Assembly (NCBI RefSeq): GCF_014133895.1 | Contig: NC_050732.1 | Span: 124,001 to 188,000 of the forward strand | Length of the DNA stretch: 64,000 nt | From: Torulaspora globosa | Taxonomy: Eukaryota; Ascomycota; Saccharomycetes; Saccharomycetales; Saccharomycetaceae | Direction of reading: 5' to 3' | Part shown: positions 10,473 through 19,261 of the stretch, piece by piece | Position numbering within the stretch: position 1 is the stretch's first letter | How the letters are laid out: every line of letters begins with the position of its first letter | The notes under the pieces: generated by a model | Databases searched by the model: none | The model's input: only the letters and a program-made list of their open reading frames with translations | What the model was told of the DNA's origin: nothing | Position numbers and translations under genes: made by a program

Positions 10473-10625
10473 GCTAATAGACCTGCACACAAACACTATC
10501 CGGAGGCTGACTGTCTACCGATGGCTAGCTGAATCTTCCAGGTTGACTCTTCTAGTTAGTTCGATATCATCAGGTTTCTTACGTTTTTCGCTACTGAAAA
10601 ATTTTCCAACGCACAACAATCTGAG

Positions 10626-10633
10626 ATCACGTG
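10626..10633 (+). promoter_or_regulatory. Cbf1-type E-box in the GCD11 promoter
   Basis: ATCACGTG fits the Cbf1 consensus RTCACRTG exactly and lies about 155 bp upstream of the GCD11 start, within the 222-bp spacer that also carries the LEU3 3' end. Position is typical of a promoter site; function is not proven. Confidence 0.45.
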
Positions 10634-10694
10634 CCCAAATACAAAAGATGTCAGCGTCACAAATTTCTGACGCCAGAATAAATATTTAAAAAAA

Positions 10695-13241
10695 TCAGAC
10701 TGTCGGGTTGAAGGCAAACTCATTCATAAGGATGTCGACATCTTTCCAGACTGAGTCCGATTCCCAGTTGTCCCAGTGCTCCATTAGGAAAGGCGGGGAC
10801 TGCGGGAGAGTATCATCGTCCTGTTTAGGTGGAGCTTGATCGTCAAATGCTTGATTATCGGGGCCGTCTTGTGCGGTTTCCGTGGAATGCTGTGGTGGGC
10901 TGAATAGAGACGGCACCGGAGGTCCCCCGCGGGGCTCCAAAGCGTGAGACGCAGTGGTGTCAGGTCCCGTGAATAGGCTTGAATCGAGGCGGTCCCTGGG
11001 CGACCTGTTGCTCAATATTCCGTTGAGGGATAAAACCTCCGTCGCCTGGCTGCTAGGTGAAGTCAGACTGCTGCCGGGACTGCCATGAGCGGCATTGATG
11101 GGGTTGGGATCCAGCGGAATTGTCTTGATGATTTTTCTAGCGCTCTCTTCGGGATGTCTGACCGTGGACAACCTTCTCTCGCGACTCGACGTTCGCGTCG
11201 GTGCGCTATCATGCTCTTCTGACCTTCTTAGGGGCTCGTCTTCATCGTCATCTTCTTCGTAATCCTCATCATTAACTGCTTCTCTTCTAACTTTGGCCAT
11301 CCCACATTTCTCTCTGAGTATGGAAAGGCTGTCAAAGAACACACTGACAGACATTCTGGACTTGATGCTTATTCCTAAATTGAAGTCACTGGCAACCTTT
11401 TCCTCCCGACTGTCCTTACCCTTTTGCCAGTCGGCGTGCATGTTGGCAAACATGCTCCATATGCTTCTCATAATTGCAGATGACCTGTAGGCCATGTCGT
11501 GTTTTAGTACAGACGCGTTGAAAGTAAGCGAAATGGCATCCTGGTACGCTTTCTTGCCTCTGTCCCTATCCAAAACCGCCGAAAGAGATGAATGTGCTAG
11601 TTTACTAATAATACAGGCGGACTGCCAGATATTCAGAACAAATACCCCTGGAAAATACTTTATTATGGTGGGGTCTCTTTGCCACATGGAAGTAGAATGG
11701 TTGAGAAGATCGATGGCTGCGTTATAGACTCTAACCAGTCCCCGTTTCGTCTCAAAGTTAGACTCGATTTCTGACAGCGACATCAATCGAACGTCTGTAA
11801 AGTCCTTCTTCAGCGACGACAAAGAATCTGTAAAATAATAAGTTAATAGATGAACTTTGGCAACTAGCAGTAAAAATTTTCCGATGCTGTCCATTTTGCT
11901 ATCTCTCAAGTTTGCCTCCAACTGAGTCAGCTGCTGATTGAGAACCTGCAATAGCGGCTGCTTCTGCTCGCTGGCTACCATTCCAAGTTCACTAGCCGGA
12001 TTACTATTCATCGTGCTGATAACTTGATACTCAAAATGTGCAATTTGTGCCATTTGTTTAATAGCACTCGGCATCCTATGATGTTTATGACTGTCTTGGT
12101 TCTCCCTCGCTGCATTAACCACCGTGTGGTCAAAGGATACGTACGCTGGGAACCCAAAGGAGGATGCGATTATTTGCGAGACAACATTACAACAAACCCA
12201 TGTTCTAACCTGCTCGTTTATGAGTTCGGAATTGGCCGTGGCATATTCTTTTGAGAACTCAGCACAGTTTAGCCCCACTCTAATCGCTTGAAACATAGCA
12301 GTTCCAATGGTATTCCACGAAGTGTCCGCGCTCAGGGATGAGGTCAAAGGCGGCCAAAAGGTGTATAGTAAAAATGCTTGAACGGAGTAAACAGATGCCA
12401 CGTTCAGCACCGGCTCGTCTGCCTCCGATGGCGTATATCGTATTATGGGCGATATTGTGATCTCAGCCAGTATCGATTTAACCAAGCTCGAAAGTCTGAT
12501 CATAAGATCTGTCGCCCCAAATCTCCGACGCAAGCCAATCAGCAATATTACCCAAAATAAGCAAGGCGACAGGGTGTAGATGCGTTCGGCGCCTTTGGAG
12601 ATGTCCACCACAGGCAGAAACGGGTGATATTTCGTGACAAACTCCTGGAACAGTTCAGCGATGTCTCTACTTGACATGTGAATATCGCCAAGACTCTTGG
12701 GCGAGCACTTCAACTGCTCCTCGGTAAGGACATCCGAGGGCGCTGCAGCCTCGGCATTGCTCCTATCTGCGAATGCAGCATCGTCATTGCTCGAGCCCTC
12801 TATGACCAAAGGAGAGACGGCGTAGAGAGCGCTGGACTCGGACGGCACTGTTCTCTTCAAATGCTTAACCTTCTCTTTGGTAAAATTCTGTCCGTTCAGC
12901 AGCGCCTGCTGTTCCTGTTCGATCCTCTTCAGTATCTCCTCTGAGCTCAAGTTTGTAAGCGTCCGCGTCAGTTCCTTGAATCTCTTCTCGATGGCTTCGT
13001 TTCTAGCACGTTTATAAGTCCGTCTGAAATCCTTCTTCAGGATACAGGGCACACCCTTCTTCGCGCACTTAGTGCACGGTTTGGGTGCTCTCTCATGAGC
13101 ATCGCACTTAGACTTCTGCTGCCGACATTCCACACAGGCAAACTTCTTCCTTCCAATTCCGCCGACAGCAGAGCTGATCCGCCTCGTGGCTCCGTTCCCT
13201 TCAAACACACTCTGGTCAGACTCCGATTGCGAGGTGCTCAT
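10695..13241 (-). CDS. LEU3: Zn2Cys6 regulator of branched-chain amino acid genes, Leu3
   Basis: This 848-residue nuclear regulator activates leucine, isoleucine and valine biosynthesis genes when alpha-isopropylmalate is present and represses them when it is not. The binuclear zinc cluster uses C36, C39, C46, C56, C59 and C66 (CVECRQQKSKCDAHERAPKPC...), followed by DFRRTYKRARNEAIEKRF and KELTRTLTNL, matching S. cerevisiae Leu3. A fungal-specific middle domain covers about residues 170-620 and takes the metabolite. The acidic C-terminus (SVWKDVDILMNEFAFNP) is the conserved activation domain. Between them lies a poorly conserved acidic and Ser/Pro-rich stretch. It is divergent from the MFS transporter at 13504, with 262 bp between the starts, so the two may share control. 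S. cerevisiae LEU3 neighbours SST2; here GCD11 separates them. Confidence 0.95.
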   Translation of the reverse strand: MSTSQSESDQSVFEGNGATRRISSAVGGIGRKKFACVECRQQKSKCDAHERAPKPCTKCAKKGVPCILKKDFRRTYKRARNEAIEKRFKELTRTLTNLSSEEILKRIEQEQQALLNGQNFTKEKVKHLKRTVPSESSALYAVSPLVIEGSSNDDAAFADRSNAEAAAPSDVLTEEQLKCSPKSLGDIHMSSRDIAELFQEFVTKYHPFLPVVDISKGAERIYTLSPCLFWVILLIGLRRRFGATDLMIRLSSLVKSILAEITISPIIRYTPSEADEPVLNVASVYSVQAFLLYTFWPPLTSSLSADTSWNTIGTAMFQAIRVGLNCAEFSKEYATANSELINEQVRTWVCCNVVSQIIASSFGFPAYVSFDHTVVNAARENQDSHKHHRMPSAIKQMAQIAHFEYQVISTMNSNPASELGMVASEQKQPLLQVLNQQLTQLEANLRDSKMDSIGKFLLLVAKVHLLTYYFTDSLSSLKKDFTDVRLMSLSEIESNFETKRGLVRVYNAAIDLLNHSTSMWQRDPTIIKYFPGVFVLNIWQSACIISKLAHSSLSAVLDRDRGKKAYQDAISLTFNASVLKHDMAYRSSAIMRSIWSMFANMHADWQKGKDSREEKVASDFNLGISIKSRMSVSVFFDSLSILREKCGMAKVRREAVNDEDYEEDDDEDEPLRRSEEHDSAPTRTSSRERRLSTVRHPEESARKIIKTIPLDPNPINAAHGSPGSSLTSPSSQATEVLSLNGILSNRSPRDRLDSSLFTGPDTTASHALEPRGGPPVPSLFSPPQHSTETAQDGPDNQAFDDQAPPKQDDDTLPQSPPFLMEHWDNWESDSVWKDVDILMNEFAFNPTV

Positions 13242-13503
13242 TGCTCGTACGCCCGCTAAACGCTACCACAGGGCTCAATCACACTCAGATGCGCTCAAAT
13301 ACTCAGAGTACCGGCGTCACAGAATCCAACAACTCCATACAACCGGCCTCGTTGGTCCAAACGACTCGAAATATTGTGATGTTGAATGTTTTTTCTATAT
13401 GATCAACGGGAAGAGCCTACTGGCAGAGTGAAAAATTCAGCGATGAGCAAGCCTTATAAATTGAAAAAACTCAAGGATTCGACTCAATTGATGTTCAGCG
13501 GGG

Positions 13504-14817
13504 ATGAATGTGCTTCGGGAAATTAGCAGTGCCTCGAGAGATATTAAGCTTCTTTGGGCGTCCGTTTTTTTCAGACTTTTCGCCTATGGATTGACGAACC
13601 AAGTGCTGACGCTGTTTTTGAATGGCATTAACCTTGAGGAGAGTGAAATTGGTGTGTTCATGTCTCTGACGTTGATTGGCGATGTTCTGTGTTCTTATGT
13701 GCTGACGTGGTACGCTGATTCGTGGGGCAGAAGGAGAATTTTGGTTTACGGATCAGTGATGATGGTGCTGAGTGGCATTGCGTTTGCCTACAGCGAAAAT
13801 TTCCATGTATTGCTCTTCTTTGCCATTATCGGCGTTATTTCACCTTCCAGTGACGAGGTAGGCCCGTTCAAATCGGTTGAAGAGTCGATGATTGCGCACT
13901 TGACGCCGAACAACAGGAGACCAGAGGTGTACGCAATCCACGCCCTGGTGGGGACCACAGGGGCCGCGTTGGGAGCTATCGCATGCGGTGCATTCATCGA
14001 CGTGGTCAAATACACGGGAATGTACACGGAGGACCTCCAATGCTACAAACTGGTTTTCCTTGTGTATGCGCTGCTAGCGTTCGTTAAGGTGATAATTATG
14101 CTGTTCTTGTCCGATAGAACGGAGCTGGACTGCGATCACGCTGAGCTGTCCTCTCCAGAAGCACTAATCGAGGACGAAATGGCACCTCTGATGCAAAGTG
14201 CGGAGCAAAGGAATAGAGGCCTCTCGAAGGACACCAAGTCAATCTTAATCAAACTGCTGGTGATCTTTATGGTCGACTCTCTTGGTATGGGATTCATGAC
14301 CAGCGGATGGATGGTCTACTACTATGCCAAGCAGTTCTTGATGAGTTCTTTTGCGCTGGGGACGCTGTTCTTTGTGTCTAAGATCGTTACGGCTTCTTCC
14401 ACTATACCATCCTCTGCAATTGCCAAGACTCTTGGTCCAGTGAAGGCTACGCTTCTGGTGCAGGTGGCTTCCGGGGTCTTTTCCATTTTAATTCCTCTGG
14501 CTCACAATTGCCTGCCACTCTCCATTCTTTTGCTGAACCTCCATTTTGCCACGACCGCCATGGATGTCACACCTCGTCAGATTCTGTTAACGAATCTTAT
14601 CATGCCACAGGACTTGACTAAGGTCATGGGAGTTGTAAATATCGGTAAGACTTTGGCTCGTTGTGTTGGTCCCGTATTCACCGGACTGTTGGCGTCAGCG
14701 GATCGCTTATGGCTTTGCTACGTAATCAGCGGAGGTTTGGTAATCTGTGCCGACTGTCTGCTAGCTTTCTGGTTCTTGCATGTTGATCTGGAGCTAACTA
14801 AACAGTTGAACAGTTGA
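13504..14817 (+). CDS. Major facilitator superfamily transporter, unnamed
   Basis: A 437-residue membrane protein with about twelve hydrophobic segments. The MFS signature between helices 2 and 3 is visible as WYADSWGRRRIL (about residues 74-85). A conspicuous block, SSDEVGPFKSVEES, follows helix 4; I associate it with a family of fungal MFS proteins of unknown substrate. The second half begins after a hydrophilic loop (DRTELDCDHAEL ... QSAEQRNRGLSKD). I cannot name an S. cerevisiae orthologue, which suggests loss in that lineage. The substrate is unknown. It starts 262 bp from LEU3 in the opposite direction and converges with YAT2, 87 bp between stops. The neighbouring genes concern leucine control and carnitine, but I would not infer the substrate from that. 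Confidence 0.85.
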   Translation: MNVLREISSASRDIKLLWASVFFRLFAYGLTNQVLTLFLNGINLEESEIGVFMSLTLIGDVLCSYVLTWYADSWGRRRILVYGSVMMVLSGIAFAYSENFHVLLFFAIIGVISPSSDEVGPFKSVEESMIAHLTPNNRRPEVYAIHALVGTTGAALGAIACGAFIDVVKYTGMYTEDLQCYKLVFLVYALLAFVKVIIMLFLSDRTELDCDHAELSSPEALIEDEMAPLMQSAEQRNRGLSKDTKSILIKLLVIFMVDSLGMGFMTSGWMVYYYAKQFLMSSFALGTLFFVSKIVTASSTIPSSAIAKTLGPVKATLLVQVASGVFSILIPLAHNCLPLSILLLNLHFATTAMDVTPRQILLTNLIMPQDLTKVMGVVNIGKTLARCVGPVFTGLLASADRLWLCYVISGGLVICADCLLAFWFLHVDLELTKQLNS

Positions 14818-14904
14818 TATTTTGTTAAATCGTCACAGTCATTAGGGCATAAATACAGAAACAAAGAAATAAATAAGCGTCAATGAATACATAGACGAGT
14901 AAAC

Positions 14905-17568
14905 TCAATCGAAAGTGGCTTCCACTTTCCTTCCCACTCCACTACGATCAAAATCAATCTCGAACTTTGAGTTGATGACGTTATTGCGCCTTCTGGTCGC
15001 AGTCCTGGATTCTGTGAATAACATATCCTCATCAGACTCATTTTTATCAATGGGTTGAATTTGCTGGATCTCGTAACCCGTATCTTGTTTCTCCTTGTCA
15101 GTTGGGACAGACAACGCAGCGCTAGAGTGCTTGGGAATGTGCAGCGAACCGTTGTTGAGGCTCACGTTACTCGTCATGTCGGACAAGTGGACAGAGGAGT
15201 TGCTCTGAGAATTAATCCTGGAAGAACTTCTGCTATCCATATGTCCATGCATATCAAAAAATCCGTAACCTCTGATAACTTTGCTTGACCCGTTCTTCCT
15301 AGACGACTTCAAATTGTTGAGAGCGTTGTCCATCTCGTACAGTTTGTCAATCACAGGACTGATCTTGACACCTGCTTTATTATATGAAGATTCGTTAGTG
15401 TTTTTCCAGAAAGCTCGTATTTCTGACAGAACCCAATTCAGCATGTACATCAACCTGCCGCCTTGTCTAAATTGCGATGTTACGGTTAGATCACATTGGT
15501 CATCTTTGATGATGTAACCGATACCGAAACCTTGCGAGACAGCAGGTGTTATGCCAAAAGTTGTGGTTGCAGCATTACCACAATTCGCAACAATGAGCTC
15601 GGGAGCAGAAAAAGAAGTGACTAAAGAATTATCGAATACCTGCTCAGCCATTCTTTTGTCATTAGAGTCGAGATTAATGCCGAAGTATTCATGGAACTTG
15701 TAGAGGTATCGCAAGGCATTGTAGTGTTTTTCGTGACTATCGCCAAGTTTTGCTTTCTTGATCTTATCGCTATGGATTTCGCAAGCCTCACGAAACTTTC
15801 GTAGCTTGCCTGATTCATCGACGGAATTGGAAATAAATTCTTGACAGAGTTCCAGTAATTCCATGCTTTGAATGTTGATAAAGCAGGATCTTGAGTTCTT
15901 GTAGCCTCGTGTGGAGATTGGTTCGAGTCCGTATACCATCCTACCGTACAACGCGTAGTGAGCAACTTGCAAAGCAACTTGAACCATTGAATCTGGATTG
16001 ATACCAAGTCGCTGGGCGGACCTACGACCAAAAGGTATCGAGACATGAAATATATCATGTTTTGAGATCAAATCAGCCAACTTTGTCTCAGAAAGATGAA
16101 CATGGGTATTCAAAATATGACTGAAATCCCAAACAATTTTTTTGACGGAACTTTTTAGATCAGTTTCTGTCTTGGAGGAATTTGCGGATGCAAGCATGTT
16201 TGACTCTTTTACCGAAGGCCACAACGAAAATCTAGGATCACCTGCATTGACGTCTCTTGCTAATCTCAGAACGGACTCAGTATAGGTTTCGGAAGTGAAA
16301 CGCAGAACTATAGAGCCATCACAGGTGAAAGAATCCCAAATAACGGCCGCTTTCGAGTCCGCCGTCACAATCAACTGCAATTTATCATACCATCTCGAGA
16401 TACAAGAGCCAACTTGATGACCCCTCTCATCGATAACCGATGTACCGTAAAACAACCGTTTACAGTCCTCAGATGTCGTAGGCGAAATCGTCTCGTTTCC
16501 CGAATCACTGGGGAAAGATTGATCGAGTACCAAAACAAAGAGGGCAGAATCGATCATCCGCAGCTCATCGGGATATTTCTTCTGCAATCTTTTCCTTGCG
16601 TATTTCCAATTTCTGAAGGAATACGAGGTCAAGCTACCCAAAGCAGTGGACTTCTTGAAAGTATATGGTTCATGAGAATCCTCCAATATGAAATCGAACA
16701 CAGAGGCTAACGAACTCACGTTGTAAATTAGATCATCGTCGCCATCCAAGACATCTAGAGTGTAATACTGACCCTTCGAGATCACCAAGATGTGCTTTGA
16801 CTCTGGATAGTTTTTCAGAGTAATTCCGTGACGAGTGAACACATCTCTATGAACACCTGGCGGGGGAGAGCCTGGAATGCTCTGATCGATGCTTGGAGGC
16901 AGTGAGCTCAACTCGGCGTCATCTTCGTCATCCGTAGTTTGCCATATTTCATCCAAATCTGATTCGGAATAAGGCTTCTCAAGATCAAAATTTTCCACTT
17001 CACCGGCTGTGAACACCGGACAACGGGTGGTACCAAAGAGATTCTTGTACGCCCGCATCGACAGCGGACGCCCGCTTCTCGCGTTAACATCTGGCGGTAG
17101 AACTCCGTGTCTAAGCGCTGAAACGAACCTCAATGCCGAATATACTAGCACAGCCGACCTATCTGCCTGCGATATCCCGGGCTGTGCATCGTCTGCCAGC
17201 ACCAGAAACGGATTCCTGGGAAGAAGATCATCCTGCTCATCCCTAAACGTATTATTGTTGATATCCAGATGTATATTGTCCAAGTAGCAGTCGTTCTCCG
17301 CGTCGAATTCTCGCAGTTTACTCTGTAACTTCTCTGCAACCTCACTTCTCGAGAACTCATCTACGCCCTCCGCAAACTCCCGTAATTGCTCCGCCTCAGT
17401 CCGGTTACAAAACCCATCCGAGCAGTAGAGCGGTTGTAAACTGCGCTCAAACTCTTCCAACGTCCTTTTCACCTCCGGCAATGGCAGCTTCGGCAAATCT
17501 TGCTCATAAGTAAACGTACCGACATTTTCCTCAAGTACCTTCGAACTGCTCATGGAAACTGCTGACAT
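14905..17568 (-). CDS. YAT2: Carnitine acyltransferase family protein Yat2
   Basis: The 887-residue protein is Yat2, one of three S. cerevisiae proteins assigned to carnitine acetyl transfer, and thought to act outside the mitochondrial matrix. Family signature LPKLPLPEV is at residues 25-33, followed by DVLPRNPFLVLADDA-type sequence, a match to S. cerevisiae Yat2. Other matches are SRWYDKLQL, SFTCDGSIVLRF, RLGINPDSMVQVALQ, STRGYKNSRS and ANCGNAATTTFGI. Where other family members carry the catalytic histidine (EHSxxDG), this one reads DSFTCDG, with serine at about 413; from memory the S. cerevisiae protein does too. The long Ser/Asn-rich C-terminal tail is also Yat2-specific. The open frame begins at a non-ATG codon; 17568 is the first ATG, 17553 an alternative. 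Confidence 0.94.
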   Translation of the reverse strand: MSAVSMSSSKVLEENVGTFTYEQDLPKLPLPEVKRTLEEFERSLQPLYCSDGFCNRTEAEQLREFAEGVDEFSRSEVAEKLQSKLREFDAENDCYLDNIHLDINNNTFRDEQDDLLPRNPFLVLADDAQPGISQADRSAVLVYSALRFVSALRHGVLPPDVNARSGRPLSMRAYKNLFGTTRCPVFTAGEVENFDLEKPYSESDLDEIWQTTDDEDDAELSSLPPSIDQSIPGSPPPGVHRDVFTRHGITLKNYPESKHILVISKGQYYTLDVLDGDDDLIYNVSSLASVFDFILEDSHEPYTFKKSTALGSLTSYSFRNWKYARKRLQKKYPDELRMIDSALFVLVLDQSFPSDSGNETISPTTSEDCKRLFYGTSVIDERGHQVGSCISRWYDKLQLIVTADSKAAVIWDSFTCDGSIVLRFTSETYTESVLRLARDVNAGDPRFSLWPSVKESNMLASANSSKTETDLKSSVKKIVWDFSHILNTHVHLSETKLADLISKHDIFHVSIPFGRRSAQRLGINPDSMVQVALQVAHYALYGRMVYGLEPISTRGYKNSRSCFINIQSMELLELCQEFISNSVDESGKLRKFREACEIHSDKIKKAKLGDSHEKHYNALRYLYKFHEYFGINLDSNDKRMAEQVFDNSLVTSFSAPELIVANCGNAATTTFGITPAVSQGFGIGYIIKDDQCDLTVTSQFRQGGRLMYMLNWVLSEIRAFWKNTNESSYNKAGVKISPVIDKLYEMDNALNNLKSSRKNGSSKVIRGYGFFDMHGHMDSRSSSRINSQSNSSVHLSDMTSNVSLNNGSLHIPKHSSAALSVPTDKEKQDTGYEIQQIQPIDKNESDEDMLFTESRTATRRRNNVINSKFEIDFDRSGVGRKVEATFD

Positions 17569-18073
17569 AATATCTTCACAATATCTCCTCCTATCACTCG
17601 CAGACCTATTATTTGTCTCGCTCGTAACGATCAGTTCTAACAATGCCGATTGTAGCTCTCCTTATATAGGTGATCTCAGCGACCAGTTCCATTCATAGGA
17701 ATCAATGACCGTGATCCCTCACGGACTAATAAGTTGTTGAGATGGTTGCCTTCGAGGGCTGGTGATGACCTTGTAAGTCATCCACCTTTTGTAGTCATCG
17801 AAGCTGCCCTAAATTTGGTCCGGGTCAACGGCCAATCTCTCCGGCGTCAGCACCCAGACACGCTGTCATCGCGGCGCCAGGTGTTGCCCGGCCTTCTAAT
17901 GAAATAAAACCCTGTACGGTCATTGTAAATGGACAATGGCAGTGGTGGCACAGTAACTTAACAATGGTAGTGGTCAGTTATATTAGATATATAAGACGTA
18001 TTGTAGATGTGAAACTGATTGTACAGAGGTGGATAAGACAGAAAAAAGACGCACGAAAGCGCAATTCTTGTTC
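17569..18073. promoter_or_regulatory. YAT2 promoter and RPS5 3' region
   Basis: The 505-bp spacer lies between two genes transcribed leftward. It must hold the YAT2 promoter next to 17568 and the RPS5 terminator next to 18073. No RNA gene or strong motif stands out; a weak carbon-source-element resemblance at about 17689 was rejected. The joint between YER- and YJR-type genes falls here. Confidence 0.5.
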
Positions 18074-18751
18074 TTAACGGTTAGATTTGGCAACACGTTC
18101 CAATTCGTCCTTCTTCTTGATGGCGTAGGAGGTGGAAGAACCCTTAGCGGCGTTGATCAATTCTTCGGCCAAGGTTTCGGCGATGGTCTTGATGTTTCTG
18201 AAAGCGGCCTCTCTGGCACCGATGGTCAACAAGGCGATGGCTTGGTTGACTCTTCTCAATGGAGACACATCGACGGCTTGACGTCTGGCGGCACCACCAC
18301 CACCGACTCTGGTGGTGTCTTCTCTTGGACCGGTGTTGGTGATAGCGTCAACGACGACTTGCAATGGGTTTTGGTCGGTCAAGATGTTGATGATATCTAA
18401 GGTGTGCTTAACGATTCTGACGGCCTTCAACTTCTTACCGTTGTTTCTGCCGTTCATCATCAAAGAGTTGGTCAATCTTTCGATGATTGGACATTGAGCC
18501 TTTCTGAATCTCTTGTTGGCGTAACGACCGGCGGTGTGGGAGACAAAGATTGGTTGTCTGACTTGGATGTAGTCGACCAAAGAGGCGTCCTTCACTTCAA
18601 CATCCTCAAAGGACCACTTGTTGAACAGCTTGATCCCGTTTTGAGCTTGTTGAACTTCTTCTGGGATTGGGGTTGCCAATGCAACAGGGGTGAACTCTTC
18701 AACAACTTCGAATTCTTCTTGAACTTCAACTGGAGCTTCGGTGTCAGACAT
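18074..18751 (-). CDS. RPS5: 40S ribosomal protein uS7 (Rps5)
   Basis: The 225-residue protein is ribosomal protein S5 of yeast, uS7 family, at the mRNA exit region of the small subunit head, where it helps shape the E site. It is almost identical to the S. cerevisiae protein, of equal length, including [65 protein letters not shown] and the C-terminus [10 protein letters not shown]. The frame remains open 25 codons upstream but the family start is the ATG at 18751. No intron is seen. Codon use is strongly biased, as expected of a highly expressed gene. It precedes IBA57 and ATP2 in the same direction, as in YJR121W-YJR123W. Confidence 0.99.
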   Translation of the reverse strand: MSDTEAPVEVQEEFEVVEEFTPVALATPIPEEVQQAQNGIKLFNKWSFEDVEVKDASLVDYIQVRQPIFVSHTAGRYANKRFRKAQCPIIERLTNSLMMNGRNNGKKLKAVRIVKHTLDIINILTDQNPLQVVVDAITNTGPREDTTRVGGGGAARRQAVDVSPLRRVNQAIALLTIGAREAAFRNIKTIAETLAEELINAAKGSSTSYAIKKKDELERVAKSNR

Positions 18752-19261
18752 CTTGGTTCGTTCGGCCTTCTTGTCGTTTGTCAATAAGACTTCCTCAGGG
18801 CTTAAATCTCCAGCGTGAAATTTCACTTATTCTTACCATCGATAGCTTCGAAAAACTTTCCCATCTGCTTACCGCTCTTACCGTCGCTCGCCAAGGCATC
18901 TTCCCAGCGAACCTACCTCCCGCCAGCGGGCCGTGGTGCAATGGGTTTCGGAGCAGCCCGGTCCTAGAGGAAGCGGCAAGTCCTGCCCAGGGCCGTCCTG
19001 CTGACTCCAGCTCTAGGCAGATGCCAGCAAGGGCACTCCAGCGAGGACCTTGTTAGTCTAGGAAGCAATCTCTTACTGTCTGCACGCGAGGGCGCGCAGT
19101 GACAAATTTTAGGCGTTAAATTTATGGTGTACAGATTTTAATGTTGCAAAATTTGGGTGTACGGGTGATAGTCAAAAACGTAACATCCATATTTCGTAGG
19201 ATTATTTATCTCTCGTGCCGAATGAATAAATACCTTACTACATAGTCATAATAATATAAGA
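18752..19261. promoter_or_regulatory. RPS5 promoter, with a GC-rich block
   Basis: The 510-bp spacer holds the RPS5 promoter and the IBA57 3' end. A Rap1 site sits at 19158-19167, about 407 bp before the start codon. Between it and the gene, about 18895-19060 is clearly richer in G and C than neighbouring spacers and contains short inverted repeats; I do not recognise an RNA gene in it. No intron signals were found. Confidence 0.55.
19158..19167 (-). promoter_or_regulatory. Rap1-type site in the RPS5 promoter
   Basis: TGTACGGGTG, read on the minus strand as CACCCGTACA, matches the Rap1 core and belongs to the longer run GGGTGTACGGGTGA. Rap1 is the standard activator of ribosomal protein genes in Saccharomycetaceae. 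The distance to the start (407 bp) is at the long end of the usual range. Confidence 0.7.

Noticed and set aside
15910..15925. GGTTCGAGTCC resembling a tRNA B box
   Set aside because: It is inside YAT2 coding sequence, with no A box or cloverleaf around it.
17687..17700. Possible carbon-source-responsive element (CCATTCATAGG) in the YAT2 promoter
   Set aside because: It differs from the consensus at two core positions, so I do not claim it.
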